Positions 55,434 through 64,000 of a DNA stretch of 64,000 nucleotides are shown here, one piece after another. The notes beneath the pieces are model-generated. The model saw nothing but the letters and a program-made list of their open reading frames with translations, was not told where the DNA came from and did no database searches. The stretch's first letter is position 1, and every line of letters begins with the position of its first letter. The stretch is from Halichondria panicea (Eukaryota > Porifera > Demospongiae > Suberitida > Halichondriidae): NCBI RefSeq assembly GCF_963675165.1, contig NC_087381.1:1178001-1242000 (forward strand), read 5' to 3'. A program made the position numbers and the translations under genes.

Positions 55434-55819
55434 ACATAAAATGGATCTACTTTCTCAACTTTCACTACTATAAGCCGGCTGTTAATCTGTTTACTGGCAC
55501 GGGTCTGTATACGTCAGTATCTTGATGCAATAATTATGTTATGGCTATAATTATGGTATGCAATTTTTTGAACATACTTGAGTCAGGGTAATAATAAATA
55601 TCATGATTGATCTTAAACATTAGATAAACCTCTACTTCGATATCACAACGTAACTCTCAGGTGTAATACAAACACATTTGTTTTGTTTTCAACTTCATTC
55701 ACATGTTTGTCATGTGAAGGTGTCGATCTAGTGGATTTACTACTGAGTGACTGCACGAATAGAAAACAATATATCACTTAGACAGGAGGGTTATATAAAT
55801 CAAGAGCTATAGTCTAGAT

Positions 55820-57724
55820 ATGGATTTCTTCTATCTCCTAATGTTAACACTCTCTTCTCATCTTATGATTGCTACCGCTGATTCTGTAACAGTAGAAGCA
55901 AACACTGAAGCAGTTGATAACAATACTTGCTGGACAAAGATACAAATACCCTGTGAAACTTCATCAACGACACCAGCTGGCTTACTAAAATATCCGAGCT
56001 CAGAGAAGTTTATTGGTTCAACAGTAATCGAAGATCATGACATGGGTTGTTATCCTTGGATGTTTCGTAATCCCAAAAATAAAAAATGTGAATGCAGTAA
56101 CATTCCATATCACTCTGTACTATGTGATGTTGAAATCAGCAGGACATCCATTCTTGACTGCTATTGTATGACTTACGATAGTGAGAGCAATGAAACTCAA
56201 TTAGGAAGATGTGTGTATGGTTGCGGACATAAAAGAGACACTGTGTTTTATACACTTCCAAATAACACTGGTGATCTTAATTCAAACTCTTGTGGAAGAA
56301 TGAACCGCGGTTCAACACTGTGTGGGCAGTGTCTACCAGGATATTCACCACTCTTGTACTCGTACGAAATGAAATGCATGAACTGCACGGGAGAGAACAT
56401 GACCTACAACTGGATCAAGTATATAGCAGTTGCTTACATTCCTTTAACATTCTTCTTTTTCTTTGTCGTACTTTTTAAATTCAATGGAACTTCACCACTA
56501 TTGAAAGGTTTCATTAGTGTGTCCCAAGGACTTTTTTCACCTGTAACTGCAAGAGCTTTGTTTTCCGTTATTTCAAGGAAAGCTTATATTGAGAATTTAA
56601 CTAGAGCTTTAGGTAGCTTTTATGGTATCTGGAATTTGGATTTCTTTCGTACAGTCATTCCACCTATTTGTGCAACGGACATCAGTCAAATACAAGTGCT
56701 TGCTTTGGACTATGCTATTGCCTTTTATCCATTGTTACTGGTTATTCTGACTTACTTTCTCATTAGTTTGCATTGCCGTGATGTGCGTATAGTTGTTTGG
56801 TTGTGGAGACCTTTTCACAAGGTTTTCAGTTTATTTAGTCAAAACTGGGATATTAAAGGATCGATTGTAAATGCTTTTGCTACCTTCTTTTTACTCTCCT
56901 ACTTAAAATTTCTCAATACTACTGTTGAGTTGCTAACATTCACGAAAATGTATGTACTGAAGGACAACAGCAGAGAATATGTTATAAAGCATGTACTTTA
57001 CTATGATGCGACAGTGGAATTCTTTGGACATGACCATCTTCCGTACGCAATAGTAGCTTTGTTTGTCGGAGTTTTTGTTGTAATACTTCCTATAGTGTTT
57101 CTGATTGTATATCCGATGAAATGGTTTCAGAAATGTCTCAATTCTTTGAAAATTCAGCGTCAACGTCTTGACATGTTTGTCAACTGTTATCAAGGTTACT
57201 ACAAGGATGGAACGAATGGTACCAGAGATTATCGATGGTTTTCTGTGTCATACTTTTTTTGTCAGATGATTTTGTTCGTACTATTCACAGTCTCGCAAAG
57301 TATGTATTGTTTTTCTTTTGGAACTTTACTCATAATTACCCTCATGTTTATGCAACTGTCATTACGACCATACAAGGAAGAATTCAAAGTGTATAACATA
57401 ACTGATGCCTTCATGCTACTGATTCTTAGTGGAGTGTTCATTATGGCAATCGCAGGAGATGAAGCTGGCATTAAAGCGTCTTACTTCAGTACATTTTCTT
57501 ATTCATTTCTAGCACTCCTTGGAATTATCCCGATGATCTACTTTCTTGTAGTAACTATTTGGTGGCTCCTGGTAAAGAAACAACTCAAAACTTGGTGCAT
57601 AAGCAAGCTTCGTAGCTTTCGAGCTCAGCCTGAAACTCCACAAATTGAAGAGTCATTTTCAGAGAGTGATATTCCACACCGGTTAGAGAATCCATCAGAT
57701 TACTCCACTGCGAATACCCGCTGA
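55820..57724 (+). CDS. Single-exon multipass membrane protein with Cys-rich ectodomain, 634 aa
   Basis: Starts with a signal peptide (MDFFYLLMLTLSSHLMIATA). Then about 170 residues of Cys-rich, N-glycosylation-rich ectodomain ending CGQCLPGYSPLLYSYEMKCM then NCTGENMTYNW. Then about 8 hydrophobic segments from residue 193 (YIAVAYIPLTFFFFFVVLF; YPLLLVILTYFLISL; FVGVFVVILPIVFLIVY; FMLLILSGVFIMAIAGD; YSFLALLGIIPMIYFLVV) and a cytosolic tail with acidic Ser-rich EESFSESDIP. It resembles large sponge families of uncharacterised receptors/channels with an EGF-like or GCC2/GCC3-like Cys module before the membrane block; I cannot name the family. TTATATAAAT at 55,790-55,799 may be a core promoter but lies close to the ATG. 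Frame intact. Confidence 0.85.
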   Translation: MDFFYLLMLTLSSHLMIATADSVTVEANTEAVDNNTCWTKIQIPCETSSTTPAGLLKYPSSEKFIGSTVIEDHDMGCYPWMFRNPKNKKCECSNIPYHSVLCDVEISRTSILDCYCMTYDSESNETQLGRCVYGCGHKRDTVFYTLPNNTGDLNSNSCGRMNRGSTLCGQCLPGYSPLLYSYEMKCMNCTGENMTYNWIKYIAVAYIPLTFFFFFVVLFKFNGTSPLLKGFISVSQGLFSPVTARALFSVISRKAYIENLTRALGSFYGIWNLDFFRTVIPPICATDISQIQVLALDYAIAFYPLLLVILTYFLISLHCRDVRIVVWLWRPFHKVFSLFSQNWDIKGSIVNAFATFFLLSYLKFLNTTVELLTFTKMYVLKDNSREYVIKHVLYYDATVEFFGHDHLPYAIVALFVGVFVVILPIVFLIVYPMKWFQKCLNSLKIQRQRLDMFVNCYQGYYKDGTNGTRDYRWFSVSYFFCQMILFVLFTVSQSMYCFSFGTLLIITLMFMQLSLRPYKEEFKVYNITDAFMLLILSGVFIMAIAGDEAGIKASYFSTFSYSFLALLGIIPMIYFLVVTIWWLLVKKQLKTWCISKLRSFRAQPETPQIEESFSESDIPHRLENPSDYSTANTR

Positions 57725-59292
57725 TTTCTGCTACTGGAAAAGATGCGAAGTATGGCTCAGTTGCGTGATGTTGTCATTCCAGAGCCATGATGGTTGTGAT
57801 GGTTGTACTAATATAAATCGGACTATGCGTGTTCATGTATAGTGTACTGGCAGTGTAGCAATTTCCCTTCACATAATTATATACATTGGCAAGTATATAT
57901 ATAGTATTTTTGAGTTTTAGTCGTTTGTGCAAAGTTGTGTGTGCGTGTCTAGAATTAGTCTTGACTGATTGATCTACTCAGAGGGGGGGGGGGAGGGGGA
58001 GTAATCCCAGTTCTCCTTGATTTCGCCCCCAGACTATATAATGGATCAGATGGAGTAAATGCTTCTATCCTTGAAAAAGCTATCAGATAGATTTCTGCAG
58101 CTGTTTCCATTACGCAACCGTCGCTCTTCTAGTATATGCATGACTGTGTGGAATTCATTGTCAAAAATTGCAAACAATACAAAAAAAATTTAGTAACATT
58201 GTAGAAAGCAAAAAGTAATTACCTCTTCTACAACACTCTATATACTTGAGCGAAAGCAAAACATGCACATGGTGAGAGACATTAGCGGCACAGCTTGTAT
58301 CACTTGTTACCACCCTCTTAGTTAAGTACTATACGGTGTTGAGTGCATGCGCATGCAGTATATAGAGCTGCAGTAAACTATGCAAAGCAATTAACTATTG
58401 CAATGAGTTCTTGCACTCTACGCCCTCGGGCATGTGCAGTATGATAATTATAGTCATAGTGCAGCAGACTGATCGACCCGGATACAGTTGCTATAGTTAC
58501 TATAGTTGGTGGTGGAACTGCCAACCGACTGCACACAAACTTGGATGCTTGTTTTGGTTCATATACTATAATTATAGCCACGATCAATGGGAGGCCAGTG
58601 AAGGATGCTTGGTTCACACCAAACAGGGAGAATGTGATCTGTAGGAGGGAGAGAGGTTATAAACACGGTAACCATGACAGTATATGTGGGAGAGAGGGGA
58701 GGTTACTAGTGTAAGCTGACTCAGTACTTGTAGTGTAACTATAGTGGTTGTAACTATAGTTGTAACTGTAGTGGGTCAAATTAGAGGTATCAAAGAGTTG
58801 CTACAATGAAATGTGAGATTGGTATAGGGGAAAGCACATCACGGCTTTCCAAATATGCTACAATCATGTATAGGAAGGTCTAGCTATAATTAGTAGCCAA
58901 TGTATATCAAAACCCTGGCATGTTATGCATGATAAAAGAGTGTGCTCCAGCTGACCTCTGTCCTTTAGATCCTTTAGCAAAAATAGGAAGACAAAGTGTT
59001 TGAGGTAAACTGATGGTCAGATACCAAATGAACAACAACATCCACTAAACACATGTATATATAATATATAGTTTGTCAAGTCTGCATGTAGGTATAGGTA
59101 AGTTATGTCCCACTAACAATATCAAATTATAGTCTCGATACAAGTTTGCAATAAATCATATCGCTGTTCGCTCATGTTACGTACCGGGATCACTTTCTTT
59201 CGTTAGTGTATGGATTAAACTCTTCAAAGGAGGATACTCCAGCTGACCTATGACCCCAGGCTCGCCAGAAGATTGAATACCTGTAGTGTTTG

Positions 59293-59660
59293 GGTACTCT
59301 ATCGAAACTCAAGTTATGACGACTCAAAGTTAGTAATAAAACAGGCCGAATTCCTACGATTTGGTTTCGCCATGGTTTTTCTCAGAGAATATAACTTTCT
59401 CTATCTCTAGGTTATCACTCATTTAAACACACCATTAGATAAACATTACAAAGGGCTACAAAATACATTTATAATTGCGCTGGTACTCTATCGAAACTCA
59501 ATTATGACGACTCAAAGTTAAGTAATAAAACAGGTCAAATTCCTGTGATTTGGTTTCGCCATGGCTTTTCTCAGAGAATAAAACTTTCTCTATCTCTAGG
59601 TTATCACTCATTTAAACACACCATTAGACAGACATTACAAAGGGCTACAAAATACGTATA
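59293..59660. repeat. Tandem duplication, unit about 185-190 bp, 2 copies
   Basis: Two copies each containing GTACTCTATCGAAACTCAA, TTTGGTTTCGCCATGG, TTTCTCTATCTCTAGGTTATC and AAAGGGCTACAAAATAC. They differ by small indels. Confidence 0.9.
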
Positions 59661-59689
59661 ATAGTCTAAAGAATGATAATCGGAACGAA

Positions 59690-59970
59690 TTACAAAGTCT
59701 AAAATCTGCGAATAAAAACATGCAGAACCAAATCTCTGAACTGCAAGGCTTTAATTGTCGACAGAGCTAGTCCAAACCCCCAGGTGATGAAGTGATGGAC
59801 ACAATAAAGCGACTAACTCGACAATCTGGCTCCTCTCAAAGTGCATGTTACTGATGCTCTGGCAGAACTAAACTCTACACAAATGGAGTGTGCTAGAGAT
59901 GACGCTGATAATTTATCCGAATGTTCGCTCAAGCCAGGCCCAAAGGGGGATAAGGGATGCCTGGATGAAC
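59690..59970 (+). pseudogene. Fragment of the collagen-like membrane protein gene
   Basis: Nucleotide match to about 62,175-62,450 (coiled-coil stalk and start of the Gly-X-Y region): CAAATCTCTGAACTGCAAGG, GATGGACACAATAAAGCGAC, TGTGCTAGAGATGACGCTGA, CCAGGCCCAAAGGGGGATAA. It has an in-frame stop (CAGAGCTAG), deletions and no start, so it is a dead partial copy 2.4 kb upstream of the main locus. Confidence 0.88.
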
Positions 59971-60263
59971 ACTATATAGGGGGTTATTGGTGATGTTCAG
60001 CAACTTGCATGCATGTGCATGTATAGCAAGAGTTTCTTTTACACACAATGAATATAATTATAGTAGTTCCCACTCCCACACTAGCAACTCATGAATAAAC
60101 CACTATGCTTCCACACAATCTTCTCTACCCAAACTCACCCCATATAAGTATACAGTCTTTGTCTGCATGCAGTATTATAATTATATAGAAGTGCTTTAGC
60201 AATAGAACTAGTCCAAGGCTATAAGAGGCACTGACTCAGGTATCTGGCTATATACGCAAAGGA

Positions 60264-61289
60264 ATGGATGAACTAGTTGACTATGAAGACAACAGTACAA
60301 ACTGCATGAACTTCAGTACAAGCGAGATACAGAAGTTCAAATATCTCAGTATCTTCAGTATAATTGGCATACTGTTGCTATTGGTTCCCACATCGATACT
60401 GCAGCTTTTCTTTATCTACCGATACAAGTCTACATTTCTACACCGCCAATTTCTTTACGCAACAGCTGTTGTCATACTAATAAATATAATCTACATTGTA
60501 TACCCGAGCAGTCTCAATGTTGGTTGCCCTTTGTTTTACCTGACTTTGGATAGTTTGAGTCGGTGCATAATCTATGTCGAAATGCTACAAATGACAACTA
60601 TCCATCTTCTTCTATTGTACAAGCTCTGCAAACATGTGGTACATGTACCGAGAACTATGCAACGACTACAGGCACTTTGCTGCAATATTCGTCCACGGCT
60701 ATGGCATGATGTGATGATAATGTGTATTCAATTTGCGCTTCCATTACCCGTACTAATATCTGAGTTTGTAGTGATGATGAAAACACATACCATTTACTTT
60801 GTATATGTGGAAAGGATTATCCTTATTAAACCTCTGCTGGCAGTCAACGTACTATTGGGCTTGACATGCACGGTGTTACTGGTGCTCTGGTTTTGTATAC
60901 TGTGGAAAAGAAAATTGTTAAAAAACAAAGCGATATTTGTGTTCACTCAAATGGGTCACATCTTTTTTGTTTTAGTTGTCTTTTTAATCTGGAACATAAT
61001 TTGTTTGTTTGCGATTATTAATCATGCTACTGTAGCACATTCTGCATTGCGAGCAATTGCTCCAGTATCCTTTGGTGTATACTTTCTCATGAGCATACCG
61101 AGTCTACAAAGGAAAGTCACTACGAAGGCCTATGTTCCTGTAACTAATCGCCACACTAACCCGCCCTCTACTAGAGTCAGCCTGCCTACAGATACAGCCG
61201 AACATGCTCCAAACTTTCTAAGCCCAAGTACAGCAGAACCTTCAGAAGTGACTCCGCTAGTGAACAATGAAACTCTTAGACTATTGTAA
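60264..61289 (+). CDS. Seven-transmembrane receptor-like protein, 341 aa, single exon
   Basis: N-terminus outside the membrane with two N-glycosylation sites (NST, NFS), then seven hydrophobic segments: about 33-53 (FSIIGILLLLVPTSILQLFF), 64-83, 98-120, 150-172, 187-212 (LLAVNVLLGLTCTVLLVLWF), 228-252 (IFFVLVVFLIWNIICLFAII) and 260-278. A Ser/Thr-rich cytosolic tail of about 65 residues follows. A Cys precedes TM3 (GCP), but no DRY or NPxxY is evident, so it is not a clear rhodopsin-class receptor; a lineage-specific GPCR-like family is likely. Frame intact. Ligand unknown. Confidence 0.75.
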   Translation: MDELVDYEDNSTNCMNFSTSEIQKFKYLSIFSIIGILLLLVPTSILQLFFIYRYKSTFLHRQFLYATAVVILINIIYIVYPSSLNVGCPLFYLTLDSLSRCIIYVEMLQMTTIHLLLLYKLCKHVVHVPRTMQRLQALCCNIRPRLWHDVMIMCIQFALPLPVLISEFVVMMKTHTIYFVYVERIILIKPLLAVNVLLGLTCTVLLVLWFCILWKRKLLKNKAIFVFTQMGHIFFVLVVFLIWNIICLFAIINHATVAHSALRAIAPVSFGVYFLMSIPSLQRKVTTKAYVPVTNRHTNPPSTRVSLPTDTAEHAPNFLSPSTAEPSEVTPLVNNETLRLL

Positions 61290-62036
61290 AAAAATGTTTG
61301 TGTTATAATTATTATTACATGCACACACAAGTATAAACGAAAGTAGTAAAGACAAAAAGAACAACAGAAAAGCTAATCCTGTTAAAGCCCATTGGCTTTA
61401 TATCAGTTAATTATAAATCTAATACAAGCACGATAATTATATTTGTAGATGCACACACAATGAGAAACCCACTCTAATGAAAGCTACAAACAGATGAGTA
61501 CTAGCTAGTCTAGCTCAGGCCTTATTCAGAAACTAGCAACTTCCTCCAAAACATGAATACAATTATTAGTTGTTGAATACAAGAAAGTTATACTGGTTCA
61601 CACAGTCCTTCACTACTCAGGCTTCCTTCCTACTCCTAAACACAATGCATGTAGTAGCTGTATGCTGTGACTAAAGTCAAGACAATTCGGCAACTGCCAA
61701 GATACAATTCCAAGAATAGCAAAAGCTAATACCTATAGGTAAGTTATACGGGTAACAATAAATTTATAGTCTCAATACAATGCAATAAATCACTGCGGGT
61801 TTGCTTATGTATTGTATGATATTGATAAGAGGGTACTCTTGCTGACCTCTGACCCCAGGCTCGCCTGCAAAATAGGAGTAATTGAGGTAAAAAGGGACTT
61901 TTGCTGCATGATAAGACATTATAGGTGCGCCACAACATAACTTCGAAACCCCAGAGATAAGATATTGAGTAAGAGGTTATAATCACCTAAATTGTGTGCT
62001 TTAGTAGAGCATTAACTTTGAACTGAGCAGCTACAC
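61290..62036. other. Spacer between 7TM gene and collagen-like gene
   Basis: No gene supported. It contains a segment (61,740-61,870) related to 59,090-59,275, marking the upstream boundary of the duplicated collagen-like locus. Confidence 0.5.
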
Positions 62037-63972
62037 ATGTACAGCACAAATATGGGCTCGAATGTGAAGATTAATGTATTTGTGTTACTGACGATTTCAA
62101 TGTATGGAGGTCTATTCCTTGCTGTGTGGAATCTACATACCCAAAGTGCAAGTCTGAAGTATGAGAATGTAAACCTACAGAATCAAATTTCTGAATTGCG
62201 AGGCTTTGTCGGAGCTAATCCAAACCCCCACTCGAGTGATGAAGTCACGGTGATGGACACACTAAAGCGACTAACTCGACAATCCAGCTCCTCTCAAAGT
62301 GCTACTGATCTACTTGCTGATGCTCTGGCAGAATTAATTGAAAAGAAACTCTACACTATAATGGACTGTGCTAGAGATGACGCTGATAATTTAACCGACT
62401 GTTCGCTCAAGCCAGGCCCAAAGGGGGACAAGGGATGCCTGGGTGATCAAGGTAAAGAAGGCCCTCAGGGAATGAACGGAGAGCCTGGGGTCAAAGGACA
62501 CATCGGCTACCCTGGTCATAAAGGGGAGGTGGGTCCAAAGGGTCCTACGGCGATCCCGGCCCAATGGGGCAAAGAGGGACTAAAGGAGATATGGGCGAGA
62601 TCGGTCAACGAGGTGATACGGGTATTAAAGGCCAGCAAGGTTCGAAAGGACATTATGGTTTCCCTGGACACAAAGGCGAGAGTGGCGTTAAAGGAGATCG
62701 AGGCTTTGGAGGCAATAATGGACAAAAGGGAGAGAAAGGAATGATGGGAGTGCAAGGTTCACCGGGAACAGATAATACAGCAGTGACTACGGTAACCACA
62801 CAATCACCAACTACTGGAGCAATGACTACACAACCACCAACTACTGAAGCAATGACTACACAACCACTAACTGTTCCCTCTGAGAGGTGTGGTGGTTCTG
62901 GATGGAGGAAGGTGGCATTCATTGATATGACTAATACTAGCCAAAACTGCCCTCAAGGACTAACACTGACTGGCTACTCAAAACAATCATGTGGTCGAAC
63001 AAATCTAAATTGGAGGGCTTGTTCATCAGTCATCGCCTTTCCTGTTGGTGGGGGACAATACAGTCGAGTGTGTGGGAGAGCTAAGGCTTATCACTGGGGG
63101 TCCCTGAATTCCTTTGATGGGTATAACCGTGACTCACGCGGTATCAATGAACAGTACGTTGATAGTCTCGAATACCCGCCTCAACCTAAAAGCTTGAGTC
63201 TGGTCAAACTCACATATAAACTTTGTTCTGCACAGTCAGCAAAGTCAAGTGGGCTACACGCCCACAAGCATAGTGATAAAGCCACAAGCCACCGCATGTT
63301 AGGGACAGAACATACACAGAGGGCTATATCAGACAGTGTATCAATTAAGGCTAGGAGTTGAAAGCCTACGAGAAAAACACTGAGCTTGAAGCCATCATTG
63401 CACAGAGCTAGAGGGCCATGAAACCATGGTCGACGGTCACATTCACATAAATGAGCATTTAGGCTGTTAATTTCGACAAGGTGTTCCAAAGGTCCTGTTG
63501 CTAGTCTGGAGATCGAGTTCTAGTATCACATCCTTACAACTTTCTCCATGAATTTTCCTACGTCGCCTTCTGTCAGGGGCTATTAGTAACAATCCATGCT
63601 GCCGTACCGTGGCGGTTAGCTATAATGATATTCATGTAGACTATAATTTTATTCATGTGTCACACCCACTGTGGTCAATTAAATGTCCAAGAAATTCCTG
63701 GACACACTTGAACCAAACCTCAATGTGAGTTTGACCAGACTCAAGCTTTTAGGTTGAGGCGGGTATTCGAGACTAGTACGTTGATGGACTAAGTTTCACT
63801 CATGGAACACCCAGGACACACATTTGGACATTTGCAGCTGGTCACTATCAAGGATTCACGGGTGGAACTTATCCTCGTAGCAACCAACATTGCCCTTGTA
63901 ACCAAGGTAACACATACGGCTCCCCTCCTTTTGTTGCAATTGCCATTGTATTTTGGACACTATTGTTCTAGC
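62037..63972 (+). pseudogene. Collagen-like type II membrane protein, broken by a frameshift and a transposon
   Basis: Starts at 62,037 (or ATG 62,052). Membrane anchor at about residues 10-30 (INVFVLLTISMYGGLFLAVW), a coiled-coil stalk (LKYENVNLQNQISEL), Gly-X-Y triplets from KPGPKGDKG. At about 62,547-62,549 one base is missing: GPKGP ends in frame 1 and GDPGPMGQRGTKG resumes in the next frame. Triplets continue to GSPGTDN, then a Thr-rich stretch (TTQPPTTEAM) and a Cys-rich domain (RCGGSGWRKVAFIDM, NCPQGLTLTGYSKQSCGR, YSRVCGRAKAYHWGS). It is cut after NEQYVD by the element at 63,163-63,775, beyond which the same domain goes on in frame: GLSFTHGTPRTHIWTFAAGH ... CPCNQGNTYGSPPFV. Such proteins in sponges are surface or matrix proteins. 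As written it cannot give the full protein. Confidence 0.85.
63163..63775. mobile_element. Mutator-like non-autonomous element in the collagen-like gene, 53-bp TIRs, 9-bp TSD
   Basis: Perfect 53-bp inverted ends (63,163-63,215; 63,723-63,775) starting TAGTCTCGAATACCCGCCTC. Target duplication GTACGTTGA at 63,154-63,162 and 63,776-63,784. 613 bp, no transposase. Removing the element and one duplication rejoins YVD and GLSFTHG in frame, which proves the insertion. Confidence 0.95.
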
Positions 63973-64000
63973 ATCCTGTCTAAATATTTGTTCTATTTAT

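Larger units (their letters stand above)
53730..55819. other. Intergenic region with two palindromic elements and a minisatellite
   Basis: No gene supported. It contains the TIR elements at 54,508-54,643 and 54,824-54,907, a half-copy of the latter's end at about 55,006 (ATCGGCCTGGGAACTCTGAT) and the 21-bp minisatellite at 55,301. Promoters for the glycosyltransferase (leftward) and the 634-residue membrane protein (rightward) should lie here. Confidence 0.5.
57725..60263. other. Intergenic region with collagen-gene relics and a local duplication
   Basis: Holds a G-tract (about 57,983-58,000), an unassigned stretch to 59,280, the tandem duplication at 59,293-59,660 and the relic at 59,690-59,970. 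The segments at 59,245-59,275 (GACCCCAGGCTCGCC) and 61,850-61,870 match, so upstream sequence of the collagen-like gene was duplicated together with it. Confidence 0.55.

Noticed and set aside
55262-55465. 67-residue minus-strand frame with VITLLVT repeats
   Set aside because: Direct product of a 21-bp minisatellite whose period is a multiple of three.
55790-55799. TATA box for the 634-residue membrane protein
   Set aside because: TTATATAAAT lies only about 20 bases before the ATG, too close for a usual start site; mentioned only as a possibility.
63163-63361. C-terminal part of the collagen-like frame (SLEYPPQPKSLSLVK onward)
   Set aside because: These codons come from the inserted transposon's terminal repeat, not from the gene.

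Overview
The window is animal nuclear DNA, AT-rich, with genes split by many short GT-AG introns. It most resembles a demosponge (Amphimedon-like). The grounds are compact intron-rich genes, sponge-style single-exon membrane proteins, a collagen-like membrane protein with a Cys-rich C-terminal domain known from sponges and cnidarians, tRNA genes inside introns, and very many short inverted-repeat DNA transposons. The species is inferred, not proven.

Left and centre (1-41,000): a minus-strand cluster of small multi-exon genes encoding a leaderless, beta-rich protein of about 180-280 residues. I could not assign it to a named family. Exon lengths and phases are conserved between members (148 or 157 nt ending in phase 1, then 137 nt ending in phase 0, then a terminal exon). 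Three branches occur: type A (G1, G3, G4, G9, G10), type B (G2, G5, G7 and its copy, several relics) and two divergent members (G11, G12). Many copies carry frameshifts, nonsense codons or missing exons. The cluster grew by repeated segmental duplication: 1-2,700 matches 8,984-11,680 with no mismatch that I can see; about 11,640-20,050 matches 35,985-45,290; about 5,100-6,950 matches 20,080-22,080.

The 11.6-20 kb and 36-45 kb duplicons also carry, on the plus strand, the 3' end of a RUN+SH3 (RUSC-like) gene with a tRNA-Ser(AGA) gene in an intron, and the start of a CEP152-like centriole gene. In the left copy the CEP152-like gene has a nonsense codon and stops at a duplication breakpoint. In the right copy it is complete: 16 exons, all phases agree, 1,161 residues. 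A third tRNA-Ser(AGA) lies antisense in one of its introns.

Right part (52,000-64,000): a GT77-type glycosyltransferase (minus) with a one-base frameshift near its 3' end, a single-exon 634-residue multipass membrane protein, a single-exon 7TM receptor-like protein, and a collagen-like type II membrane protein broken by a one-base frameshift and by a 613-bp transposon.

Mobile elements: at least a dozen non-autonomous DNA elements. Because the host sequence is duplicated, several have an empty site preserved in the sister copy, so target-site duplications can be read directly. A group with TAG(C/T)CTCG termini and 9-10 bp target duplications (Mutator-like) includes an 84-bp, almost fully palindromic member. 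No autonomous transposase was recognised.
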